64,000 nucleotides of DNA from Cryptomeria japonica. Its lineage: Eukaryota > Streptophyta > Pinopsida > Cupressales > Cupressaceae. Location: assembly GCF_030272615.1 (NCBI RefSeq), contig NC_081406.1:239800422-239864421 (forward strand), read 5' to 3'. Below the pieces are notes generated by a model, which did not search any database, had not been told where the DNA came from, and saw only the letters and a program-made list of their open reading frames with translations. A program made the position numbers and the translations under genes. Shown here in pieces: positions 11,691 to 21,859 of this stretch; positions within the stretch are counted from its first letter, which is position 1; each line of letters begins with the position of its first letter.

Positions 11691-12030
11691 AGAAGTTGGC
11701 CCTAAAGTTGATGTTGAGATTAAAATTTGAATAAGCCAAACTGGGGCCTCAAGTGTTGATAACTGTATTAGATTTGTTAGATATAGTAGGGTTGAGAAGG
11801 TGGAATGAGCTATAACATGTGGTTTCGATGAGAAAAAAAATTCAAAATTTTGACAAAATATTGTTGCAGAAACTTGGCTTATTATGAAAGAGAAAGCAAA
11901 CAATTAATAAATGGTTTCTAGAGGGTGTATTGACTTATACCTATCATTCCATGACATTGTGCAAGATCCTTGTCAAAGGGGTTCAAGTTTCTGCATATGT
12001 AACTCACTTATCTTATGTTAGCTAAAAATT

Positions 12031-12404
12031 ACATGATACGTATGCCAAAAATTAGATAGTAGACAACTTGAACAATATGCAGACATCATAATCATTGTAT
12101 ATTTTTTTTCCTTACCTTTCATTTATCTAGAAAGTGCAGGGTCCTCAACAAAAGGGTTGATGATGTCTATCAATTACCTATTTTGACCAAGGATGATAGA
12201 ATTAGATAAAATATATACATATAATCAGCACCAACAATTGAGCATCATAAGCATTACATGATACATATGCTAAAAATTACATAGTAGACAACATGAATAA
12301 TATGAAGACATCATAAATATCATTGTTTTTTTTTTCCTTACCTTCCATTTATCTAGAAAGTACAGGGTCCTCAGCAAAAGGGTTGAGCATCATAAGCATT
12401 ACAT
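12031..12404. repeat. 225-bp tandem duplication
   Basis: Both units start with ACATGATAC (12031 and 12256). They share ACATAGTAGACAAC-like sequence, a poly-T followed by CCTTACCTTCCATTTATC, and GGGTCCTCAGCAAAAGGG. The second unit is cut short near 12404. The shared T-run and TTACC resemble a minus-strand exon edge, so an exon with its flank may have been duplicated. Confidence 0.8.
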
Positions 12405-12469
12405 TTGCAATTTGATAAACAATAAGTACATAAAATATATGAGTAATAATAGAAATATATGTATCATAA

Positions 12470-12600
12470 ATCACATATGTATCATCATAAACATGTTGTA
12501 ATCCATCATATATGTTATAATCCATCATATATGTATCATCATAAAGATGTTGTAATCCATCACATATGTATCATAAATCATCGTCCATCACATAGCTAAT
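12470..12600. repeat. Short tandem repeats of an ATATGTATCATC unit
   Basis: Alternating ATATGTATCATCATAAA and GTTGTAATCCATCA segments occur four to five times with small changes; simple expansion within a non-coding stretch. Confidence 0.7.
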
Positions 12601-12894
12601 AAAAATTCCACATTCAATAAATAAATACAAACTTCAATAAATGTCACACAAAATGAGGGCTAGTAGACACTCTATTTGTCACCATCTCCTCCAGGTGGCA
12701 TGGTTCTACTACTAGGACATCATGAATAAATTATGTAATGACATTAAAATTTAAAACACAATGAATTAATTATGTGATCATATATATATAAGTAAAATAA
12801 ATTTTTATCAAGAAATCAATATCAAATAGATAATATTATAATTGCATATGAATACATTTCATTCATCTCATTGATCTTCTTCTTCATCCAACTC

Positions 12895-12912
12895 AACATC
12901 ATGACCATCATC

Positions 12913-12960
<48 letters not shown>

Positions 12961-12962
12961 TT
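12895..12962. repeat. CAT/ATG trinucleotide microsatellite
   Basis: Nearly uninterrupted (CAT)n on the plus strand, just beyond the C-terminal end of the transposase relic. There the minus strand is already acidic (EEEDTEEVEDDVDDD), so it may have begun as an Asp-coding GAT run. Confidence 0.9.
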
Positions 12963-13001
12963 GTTCTTCTTCATGAACATTTCCGTTAGAAACATCATCA
13001 A

Positions 13002-13551
13002 CTATCTATTGTGATCATCATCTACATCATCTTCTACTTCCTCGGTATCTTCTTCTTCTATCATATTATACTTTACTGACCTTCCTCTTGGATCATGTCT
13101 AACAAAAAATGACCAACCTGGTTTATGAGGAACCTCTGAGTAAAATACTAGCTCACATTGGCTTAGAAGAACATAGGGATAATTTCCATCTCTCTCAAAT
13201 GACCTTGTATTAACCATTGTAAATCCATTATTATGTTCAATAAAAATTTTGTTAGGATCATTTTCATTCAATTGCAACATGTACCATTGGATGACGAAAA
13301 AAACTAATTTGAAGGACCTCAAATTACACTGAAGTATATCATCCAAAATCCCATAGTGAATTTTATGAGAATCGAGGATGTATGTCGCTTCTAGATGAAA
13401 CATTAGTCACCTGAAATACTGCACTTATTCTAGAATCACAAGTTTTCTTTGTGTCACCCAACTTTTTGATGCAAAATTTATGACCATTGCACCACATAGC
13501 CTTGTGGTGTTTCACCTGCAAAATTTCAAATATATATAATGTGCACATCAT
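13002..13551 (-). pseudogene. CACTA transposase C-terminal region (DUF4216-like)
   Basis: The upstream piece (13551-13420), MWCNGHKFCIKKLGDTKKT, matches the 'NGYxFHTK...' segment before DUF4216 in TNP2-type proteins. After a frame break it continues at 13403-13002: HKIHYGILDDILQCN, FFVIQWYM, NNGFTMVNTRSF, YPYVLLSQCELVFYSEVPHK, PGWSFFVRHDPRG. This order is that of DUF4216, found at the C-terminus of CACTA transposases. The end is strongly acidic. Its role in the transposase is not established; the copy is frameshifted. Confidence 0.82.
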
Positions 13552-13567
13552 TACAATTGGAAGAAAA

Positions 13568-14290
13568 TTAAATAATATGAGTGATTAATATATTTATACG
13601 TACATGTTTATCTCTTAAACCATATGATAAATAAATTTCCCTTTGTGTAACACTAGAATCTTTATTACGGTGAGCTTCTTTAACCAATGAAGCCACACCT
13701 TCCCATGTTAATACGCGACTAGATTGTTGACATCGTTGAATCCATACCATCATCCAATCAAGATTCTTTGCAACATACAAATGTAGTGCATCCCACTCTT
13801 GAGCAACTGTACAAAAAATAACTAGAAATTTACAACTAAAGTATATTGAAGATTACGAATAAATTAACTGCAATATATATAAAAATAACTACATTATCAA
13901 ATAATTACCTCTCACTTTCATCATTGTACCTTTCCCCATCAAGTACTCCCCTTCCAGTTTGTTAATTGAGTTGGGATTCCAAATACGATCTACACAGATC
14001 TTTGGCACGAACTTAGGAAGGTATTCAGTAATGTACACCATATATCCCTCCACCATAGAACCCTCAGGATGTGCTCTTTGTCGAACCAAAGACTTCAAAA
14101 ATTTGAAGTGCCTCTCAACCATCCATATTCAACTTGTGTGTATAGGTACGCACAATTCAATCTCCTCAACTTGGTGTATGAGGTAGTGGTCTTGTGCATT
14201 GAAAAAAGTTGAAGGTAGACACTTTTGCATTTCACACATTACACGAGGAATTTTTCTCTTCCAATAGTTTATATCTTCTTTGTGGATTCC
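13568..14290 (-). pseudogene. CACTA transposase DUF4218-like region
   Basis: At 14122-13889 the minus strand reads MVERHFKFLKSLVRQRAHPE, then GSMVEGYMVYITEYLPKF, the DUF4218 signature (F.GFLK..VRN.AHPEGSI.EGY) that follows the catalytic core in TNP2-type transposases. Residues further upstream, up to about 14290, are in other frames. A conserved-looking exon (13780-13568, WDALHLYVAKNLDWMMVWIQ) follows. Introns are likely between these blocks, but I could not fix every splice site. Confidence 0.78.
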
Positions 14291-14639
14291 TTTAGATGAC
14301 AACCACTATAAGAGATTCAAGACACAAATATATTAATGAGACTTTACAAAATCATATACAATATATTACATAACAAGTAATATCACTACAAATTGAACAA
14401 ATATCATTACTTACCTCATTTATTTTCCAAGATCATATATAACTTTTGTTGACATTATTGTCGAAGTGGTCTAGGAGAGATAGAGGTAGAATGTACTTCA
14501 ACAATTATAAAATGATCTTTTCCATTGTTTTCTAACATAATACAATGAAAAGTACTTGCAATATACAAATATATAGTAAATGCACAAGAACGTGAATTAC
14601 CTTAGTGAAGGTATGCCAATCATGCATTTGTATCCCTTG

Positions 14640-16310
14640 CCCAAATTCTTGCTATGAGATTGTTTATGTTTGCAGCAAATCCTGTGGGAAATTGAATTTT
14701 TCATATGACTTCTTTCCTAGAATTTTTTTGTTGATCCTTTAATAACCAAGGAAGGGCACTTATAGTAATCTGGTCTCCATCACTATTTGATTGAATGCCA
14801 TTTTTCATCAAGCATGATTGGATTCCTGAATGTCACTGCCAATTTTGATAATTTTTTCTTTGTCACGCCTTCCATCCAATATTTTTCATAATGTCTATTT
14901 TATATTCTTTCCAATATGCATAGTATCAAAAAAATGCACAGTTTGTAGCTTCTCATAGTAGGGAAACCTACTAAATTGTTTGGGATAACTCTTTAGTCCT
15001 TTTGGAAGGTGGTCATTAATGCCTTGATGAACTTCACGAGGCATATAATATGTTAAAAAGTTAACAACGATGATCATCATCAATTAAATCATTAGTAAAC
15101 AAAACACAATATAAAAATATAAATTCCAAACATAAACCATTAGATTGAATGTCATTACCTTGACGATTAATTCTATTATATTCCAACTTTCATAGGCAAG
15201 GTGTCATTCTTTGTGGCTTTGATGTAGTGTCTTCTTTCCCATGGAAAAGATGTTTTCAGTATTTCGATACTTATAATTTTTGTGGAGGAAGTTCCTATAC
15301 TCATCAAACACCTGCTTTCCTAAACATTTTGAATAACGAGATTTCATATTTGGATCACAAACCGGACATGCAGATTTTCCCTTTGTTTGAAGACCTACAA
15401 GATCATGTATAATTGGATTAAATATGATAATTTTTTATATTTATAATTATGCACAAGTTGATCACTATAACATACCACAAAAATGTGTTAGCCCTAGGGC
15501 ATCATGAGTTGTCCATACAAGCATTGCATGGAATTGAAATTGTCTTTATCCTATCGGTCTAGAGACATCATACATAGTGACACCATTCCATAACTCCAAT
15601 AACTCATCAATAAGAGGCTCAATATATACATTCATATCTTTAACTTGGTACCATATATACATTCATATATACAAAAACATTATATAATTATTATGACCAT
15701 TTTGCTGCAATATTTATAATTTAATGTGGATGACTATTAAATGAAAAAATACCTAGAACAATCATTGCCAACATTATGTTTCCTTCTTTACTGACATCCA
15801 TGGAGGAATTTTATTGTTGATAACAAAATTAGTCCACACCGAGTAAGTAGTTCTTAGCTCTCCAAATGGATTGACACCATCCACTACCAATGAAAGCCTA
15901 AGATTATGAGGTTCTTCTTTAAAGTGTGGCAAATTTTTATCTATGTCCCTAAATGCAAAACCATCTACAAGCATTTGAATAATGTCATCTCGAATTCTAT
16001 TGTATGCATGTTAATCCATCAATTGCACCAATCTTTCACACCTAAATAATCGTCGCAAACATGGAATAATGGGAATATAACAAACAACCTTGCAAGGCAC
16101 CTTTTTTTTAGTTGATCTATTCGATATCTACTCATATGACATTCAGGGCATTCTATTGTAAATTCATGTTGTTTATGATATATAATATGATCATTGGGAC
16201 ATGCATCTATTGCTTGATACTCCATTCCAATATCTTTCATAATGGCAGATAATTCTTGGTATGAGCAAGGTATAATATTGGACGGTGGTAACAAAAACTC
16301 ACCTATCAAT
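14640..16310 (-). pseudogene. CACTA transposase catalytic core (Transposase_21/TNP2)
   Basis: Blocks in family order on the minus strand. 16309-16019: IDACPNDHIIYHK, then CPECHMSRYRIDQ, the zinc-binding lead-in. 15974-15774: FRDIDKNLPHFKEEPHNLRL, VVDGVNPFGEL, TYSVWTNFVINNKIPPWMSV. 15640-15480: KDMNVYIEPLIDELLELWNG and FHAMLVWTTHDALG. 15083-14895: HLPKGLKSYPKQFSR, then VHFFDTMHIGKNI, the conserved D(V/T)MHxEKN motif. CACTA transposases of this class cut at CACTA termini in the nucleus. The blocks are separated by AT-rich, intron-like gaps and contain frame breaks, so the gene is inactive. Confidence 0.88.
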
Positions 16311-16372
16311 ATACAACCAAAAATATAATTTGTTAATATAAAGAATCTTAATATTGCATATTCTACCCTTTA

Positions 16373-16801
16373 TTAACTATAATGAAATAACAACAAAAAT
16401 AGATGAAAAAAGATGATATATATGACATACCTTAACATACATGAGATTGTTATGTTGGATAAACCATTCATAACCTTCAAGTTTACCAAAAAAAATATAG
16501 CAGAGAGAAGAGTTGTTTGGGAGCCTTCATAAAGGGGCTTGTATGTCTTCTCAAGTAGAGGTACATCATGAACAACATCAATGTCATCTTGATCATCATG
16601 ATCAGTTGCGCTAGTACTAAATGTGTTATGGATCAATGTATTTGTACCATCATATTCAATTATGTTTTCTGGCTCATGATCATCTTCTTCCATAGGATCA
16701 TTATCTTCAACTTTGATATTCACACCTCCATGTTCCTCCACTCGGAAAACCGCATTCTCCAGGTTGTGGCAGTCTATTTCATGTGCCCTAGGGTGCTCCA
16801 C
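16373..16801 (-). pseudogene. CACTA transposase acidic linker exon
   Basis: Starts MEHPRAHEIDCHN, runs through an acidic stretch (DPMEEDDHEPENIIEYDG), and ends with LLEKTYKPLYEGSQTTLLSA followed by LVNLKVMNGLSNI. The 'PLYxG...LSAxxxLxNLKxxNGxS' pattern is the region between the N-terminal transposase-associated domain and the catalytic core of TNP2 proteins. It is followed by a plausible donor; the last residues before the stop look like intron read-through. Confidence 0.8.
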
Positions 16802-16902
16802 CTATATAAAAATGATTGACATAAATAAACCATGATCATGATGATCATTATCTCATCATCAAGTGATTTCTTATGTATATAAATCGTTAAAATTATGTAC
16901 AA

Positions 16903-17026
16903 CGTAAGTTGGCCTATTGGTAGAGAACTTATGTTCTTAAAAGAGAGGTCACAAGTTCAAATCCCAAAGGGGTAAGATATTTACACCTCATCAGCTTTGA
17001 CCCATTAACTATCAAATTTTTTTTTT
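16903..17026 (+). mobile_element. tRNA-derived SINE
   Basis: A box-like GTTGGCCTATTGGTA (16908-16922) and B box-like AGTTCAAATCC (16953-16963) stand 31 bp apart, as in a tRNA gene. A short unrelated body follows, then a run of ten T residues (17017-17026), the tail style of the plant Au SINE group. It does not fold as a complete tRNA. It lies in an intron of the CACTA transposase relic. I could not fix a target duplication. Confidence 0.7.
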
Positions 17027-17257
17027 GTTAAAACGATATAATGAACAACTTACTAATGGATGATAATCATGCCCCCCTTCAATGTGATCATCCTTCCCAC
17101 AATGTTTCTTAGTTGTTGTGATTAGGAGTCTTCTAGTCTTTAATCCCTTACAATTTTTGTAGGGACAATAACATTTTTCATCACCTTTTCTTTTCAAGCT
17201 AGACCACAATCTAGCAATTGTCTCCTTATTTTGTTCTTTGTTGATATTATCTGACAT
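17012..17257 (-). pseudogene. CACTA transposase N-terminal (Transposase-associated) exon
   Basis: Begins MSDNINKEQNKETIARLWSS. KCYCPYKNCKG gives paired cysteines, and HIEGGHDYHPL follows after about 30 residues. This is the small zinc-binding Transposase-associated domain found at the start of TNP2-type CACTA proteins. After HPL the minus strand reads TAGTAAGTTG, a donor-like sequence, so the rest of the open frame is probably intron. The SINE in that intron is at 16903-17026. Confidence 0.8.
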
Positions 17258-18119
17258 GATCTTTCTTCATAGGCAAAAACAAGTGGGCTATGGAAACTTC
17301 CATCTATAACCTTCACAAACTTCACAAAACGATGTTGCAAGTATGAAATTCTTCTTAGAACTATTTATAAAGAACTCGAAATGTTAGTTATGAAATGATG
17401 TTTCAGTATAATATACCAAATTGAAATAAACATAGAAAAATTGCAAAACGAACCAAAACCATTGAACATTCAACACAGTAACATCATGAACAACATTCAT
17501 TAACATATCACAAGAGAAACAACTATATTAAAATAATGTCAAATCACTTTGATAAGATCAAATTAGTGATAAGGTTAGGAAGGTTCACAAAGATTTGAGG
17601 AATCCTATAGCCTCTCTGCATCAGTAGGATTCACTAGAGTTTGCAAACTAGGCCAAGAAGTAAGTCGAGATTAGCTACATTTAAAGGAGCTTGAAGGTGA
17701 CCATCTCCCATCCATCTATGATTTGGCTCCTATAAACCAACCATCAGTTGGGTATCTTGAAGGTGGCACTAAGACGAGACAAGGCAAACATAGATCCTCT
17801 CAAGGTGTAGATTGGAGGATAGAAATCTTATCAGACATTTCTTGGAGTGATCAAAAATGCAAATGTGATTGTGGCTACTTATCAAATGGTTTTCAAGATT
17901 CCTTTGAAGAAAAAACATGTGTTGTTATCAGATGGTAGATATGGATGAGCTTTCACTTTGACAAATTTTTCCAAAATGTATGCTTCAAAAGTATCTTAAA
18001 GAATAACGAGGAATAGTGGAGTCCATTTTTGTGTTATAGGTTTTGTTCAGTTTATATTGAACCCATTAAGTAGATTATAAACATTTGTATTCATAAGGAA
18101 AAGAAAAAGTTACAAAAAT
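17258..18119. other. Unassigned spacer right of the CACTA relic
   Basis: Expected to hold the transposon's 5' end, but no clear TAGTG terminus matching a CACTA at the left was found. An open stretch at 17723-17938 (plus; MAPINQPSVGYLEGG...) includes KCKCDCGYLSNG, but I recognise no family and leave it unannotated. Confidence 0.4.
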
Positions 18120-18500
18120 TTGAAATCTACACTATCGGCAAAAGTCAATCCGATGGTAACACTTAAGACAATTAGAAGCATGTGATCAAGATAGAATACA
18201 CTAATGAAATCCATTGGCAGAACACACACTAGTGGCAATGGAGAAATCTTGTCTTGCCGATAGCCGATGAGGCTATTGGTAAGACTATTCCAGATGAGAA
18301 TGTTGGCAAAGCTTATGCTGAGGAGACATAACATATCGGGAGGAGCTACACCAAGGGAAAAGACATCGAGGAAATTATGCTCATCATCTGAACACATTTT
18401 AAGCTATCCTGATGCCCGATGAGACTAGCGGGATAACACACACCAATCAATAGGAAGAGAGATCATCGACTTATGTTATCCCGATGAGTAAGAAGAAATC
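18120..18500 (+). repeat. Dispersed repeat, copy 1 (possible LTR part of element H)
   Basis: Direct-oriented relative of 57394-57801. Shared blocks include GAAGCATGTGATC, CACTAGTGGCAATGGAGAAA, GAGGAGACATAACATAT, ACACATTTTAAGCTATC, GATGCCCGATGAGACTA and TGATGAGTAAGAAGAAAT-like ends. It lies 350-700 bp ahead of the large frame at 18857, in the position a 5' LTR or promoter would have. Confidence 0.75.
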
Positions 18501-18856
18501 AGGAGGCTGTGAAAATCATCTAACCAACGTATGCCAATAAACATGCAATCTCAATGTATCAAATAAAGGGAGAGGGTTATGCTGATGGTGCCAAAATAAA
18601 ATTACATCAGGGAGACCTGTGCCTATGAGTCATTGTTAAATCAAATTTCAGAACTAAAGGAGAGTATACTTATTGAATGCTTTCATTGGCTCCACACGAA
18701 GCCAATTTATGGGATGCTACTCATTGCGAATTTGACATTGAATACATTTTCTATATAATTGAAGTTGCCTGACATAAATCTCACATAGTGAAGAAAATTG
18801 GAAGAATAGAGACTTCTAATTCGTAAAGGGTAGAGTGAGAAATTGTAGTTGCAAAA
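18501..18856 (+). promoter_or_regulatory. Sequence upstream of the element H frame
   Basis: Continues from the repeat to the ATG at 18857. TCTATATAATTG at about 18751 could be a TATA box about 100 bp ahead of the ATG. No standard primer binding site was found, so an LTR boundary cannot be placed. Confidence 0.35.
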
Positions 18857-21810
18857 ATGGAGGCATCTAGTTCTACAAGGAAAAAGAGATCAGCCAAGAG
18901 TTTAGAGTCAAGAGCCATGAAATCTAAAATAGGAGAAGATGCCCAAGTTAGAAAATTGAACCAGGATATGATTGATCAAATGTAAGCACTTGGCCCTAAG
19001 TCTAGAAGATCGAAACAACATCCACTTGGTCGGGATCAATTGGAAGATAGATACAAGGATGTCAGGGATGTTTGGACTAGGGTAAGGGGCTATGAATTGT
19101 TTCTATTCCATTACTTGAGGAGAAATAGGGATGTGCCACTCTGCAACCCTTGGGTTACAAATCTGGGTAAGCTAATTGTCCCTAATATTTTTGTAAATTT
19201 AGAAGTTTTAGAGATTCTAGTGAGAAATTATAATTTTGCGAGAAGATACATTCATACTCCAAATGGAGAATCCTTCATAAGGTTTTCAGTAAAAACTATA
19301 AATGAAGTGTTCAACCTAGATTTTGGTTTTAATAAACCTCTGTCTTTTGGAGAATTGGAAGAGGAATATACAAGAATGGACACTACATATCTTGGGTGGA
19401 AACTATTTTTCCATAAAGAAGAAGCGAGAGAACTTACAAAATAGGATGGGCCACCATTTAACATTGATTTGTTCATACATTACCTTTAGTACACCTATAT
19501 GTCTTGTGGGCAGTTAGGAGGCGTTGAGGTTCTAGACCTCACGAGTATTGGGCCATTAGTTTTAGCTTCAGACATTCAAATATATGAACCCAGGCCATCT
19601 GATTATGCATCATATTTGGTGGAGAGATCGCATGACGGTTTTTTGAACATCAGGGATAATAATTGCCCTAATTTTAAGTTTTACTCATTATTGATGCATT
19701 TAATTTTATTCTATGGACATTTTAGGGGTATGTGGCTTGAGGAATTGAGGCTTAACATCAAAAATAGGCAAGGGGAGGAGAAACTTGTTCAATTATGGAC
19801 TTCTGTTTGGGATTCTTGTTACACAAGATCAAATTATATCAAATTTGAGGAATAGATAGTAAAGCCAATTTATTGGATGTATGGACTTCCTTGTGATGGA
19901 TCAATCTCAGATGATATTAAAATATTTTTAAGACCTAAATATTTTGATGATAGAAAGATAGTGAATCATAATTGGGGAGATTAGTATGTCCATAAGGACT
20001 TCACATATTTTAGGATATATGGGTTTGAAGGAACTCCCTATATGTTTCCATAATGTGTTCCCGACCGAATATCATACTTGGAGATTGTTAGACAATTAAG
20101 TGTCTCAAATGCTAAACACTTTGGGGATCTGCATAAGAAGGCTTTCTTGCCAGGTACTCTTAGCTTTGGAGATTTCACAATTGTTTCAACAAAAGTCAAC
20201 TATGACGTAATGGACAAGAAATTAATGGAAGAATTTAATTTATTCAAACATTTTTCAAGAAAGAATTATGATCCAAAAGGATCTATCCACTGCTGCAAGA
20301 AAAGGAAAAATCTAGCTAATTATTTGCATGTGAGTCTAGAAGCAGAAGATATATTTAGGAACATGGAAGATGCAGAGGTTCAAGAAGTGATTGATAACCT
20401 AAAAAAGCAATTGGAGGAGAAAAGATAAAGGTTAATGGAGATGGAGTTAGAAGACAAAATGTTATAAAATGAACCAAAAGACATTGAAGCCATTTCTAGG
20501 TCACAAGAAAAAGTTGTGGAAGAAGAGTTCAATGAAGATGATCAAATTGCAACTAAAATGAAAATTTATAAAGATGCAAGATTGGATGGACATGCTTCTT
20601 TTGTAGCAGATGATGAATTTGTTAAATCCAAAGAATTTAATGATTTTTCTTTATAATTCCAAAGGCAAAAGGTTGAGGGAGTCTATCCCAAATGTGACAC
20701 CTGAAAAACAAGGTAGAATTATTGAAGAAACCAAAAAGGAATATAGAAGCAAAATTGGTGAGAATGACTCCATAGAGAGGGAGACAATTACTAATAGAGA
20801 CCAGAGTAATTCTTTTTCCAAGATGGGACCTGAGTACCTCTTTTATTTTTGATAGTTTATTGCACTCTGATAATAAGGAATTCAAATTGGATATTCAAGG
20901 AGTTAATGAAATTTTTATTGGGTCAAGGTTTGATCTAGATGAGGAAGAACTAATTCTATGGGCACTATATCCACCAAACAAGAGACAAACAATCATTGAT
21001 GTGGATAGAGATTTTGGACACATGATGAAATTAAAGGTGGGAGAAATTGATCCTATTGTCTTAGCAGATATAGGAGTAGATATTTCCAAATTCAACAGGA
21101 CACAGGTAGTTAGAGCGGTAAGGGAAAGGAATCAGTAGAAATCTATGTATGAGGAGGCCATCAAAAGAAGTGGACAGTCTGAACCCATGTTGCTTTCTCC
21201 TAAAAATTCAAAATGAAAGAAGAAATGTGAGGAATTGTAGTAGGAAAATCAAAGAATTCTCAAACATATGCAAAGTGTAAGAATGTATACTCCTTCTTTC
21301 TTATTGAATAAAAGATTTGAAAAGTTGTAGGGTCACTTGGAGGACTTTTGGGTTGTGTTTTAGAAAAATATGGACAATGTAGTATCACATAACAGGATAA
21401 AAAACAAACTAGGGGTCAAGCTGCATGAGAAGAATTTGGAGATAGCAGATGCTAAAGAGATTGAGAAAATTGAAAGGCTACTTGCAAAGCATGATAAATT
21501 CGATGCAGAATTACAAAAATAATATGAAGAGTTTAAATATGTAATCCAACATGGTATTCCTATGTAAGTTGACCAGAAACATGAAATTGAGGATAAGGAT
21601 AAATAGATTGTTGAATTCCATAGTCTCCTCAATGTTTCCCTTGATGCTGCTTGGATAGATGGAATAGAGTTAAAGGAAACCACTGCATAGATCGAGTGGT
21701 TTGTCACATTGGAGATCATTTTCAAGGACATGCTTTATGATGTGGATACCTATAAGTCAGAAAAGTATTTGCAGCATATTAAGAACTATGGCGAACTGCT
21801 TGGCAATTAG
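18857..21810 (+). pseudogene. Unrecognised large protein of element H, decayed
   Basis: The frame begins MEASSSTRKKRSAKSLESR at 18857 and stays in one phase to about 20640, changes phase twice (near 20640 and 20855), then runs in the third phase to about 21810, about 985 codons. The N-terminal third is globular: DVWTRVRGYELFLFHYL, VNLEVLEILVRNYNFARRYI, SFIRFSVKTINEVFNLDFG. The middle has FYSLLMHLILFYGHFRGMWL and VQLWTSVWDSCY. The rest is charged and coiled-coil-like. About 18 stops interrupt it, mostly TAG/TAA where Gln or Trp fits (GD*YVHKDF). No polymerase, integrase or transposase motif was seen. It loosely resembles plant mobile-element proteins; I cannot name the family. Confidence 0.7.
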
Positions 21811-21854
21811 CTCTTCTTCTAAATGTTTCAAATTATTGTCTTTTAAAGTCTTAT

Positions 21855-21859
21855 GTAAT
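21855..21859. repeat. Target-site duplication GTAAT (element B, left)
   Basis: Identical to 31160-31164 on the other side of element B. Confidence 0.9.

Larger units (their letters stand above)
11691..13001. other. Non-coding stretch between SET and transposase relics
   Basis: AT-rich, intron- or spacer-like sequence. It holds a 225-bp tandem duplication (12031-12404), TCATCATATATG-type short repeats (12470-12600) and a CAT microsatellite. A minus-strand patch near 11960-11930 with GTATAAGT could be an exon end. No other protein was recognised. Confidence 0.5.

Noticed and set aside
16903-16980. A tRNA gene on the plus strand
   Set aside because: Only the internal promoter boxes match; acceptor and anticodon stems do not pair, and a T-tail follows, which fits a SINE.
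17723-17938. Small cysteine-containing protein
   Set aside because: Short, no family match, no start context or conserved neighbour; could be chance.
8876-18230. CACTA...TAGTG termini of the transposon (candidates at 8879, 9034, 17563, 18012, 18225)
   Set aside because: No pair shows matching inverted ends beyond five bases, so the boundaries remain unknown.
21360-21731. 123-residue minus-strand frame with Ser/Phe/Cys-rich sequence
   Set aside because: It is the antisense of the coiled-coil part of the element H protein.
18857-21810. Reassigned TAG codon (read as Gln)
   Set aside because: TAA and TGA stops and frame changes also occur, and Trp sites are affected as well; ordinary decay explains it.
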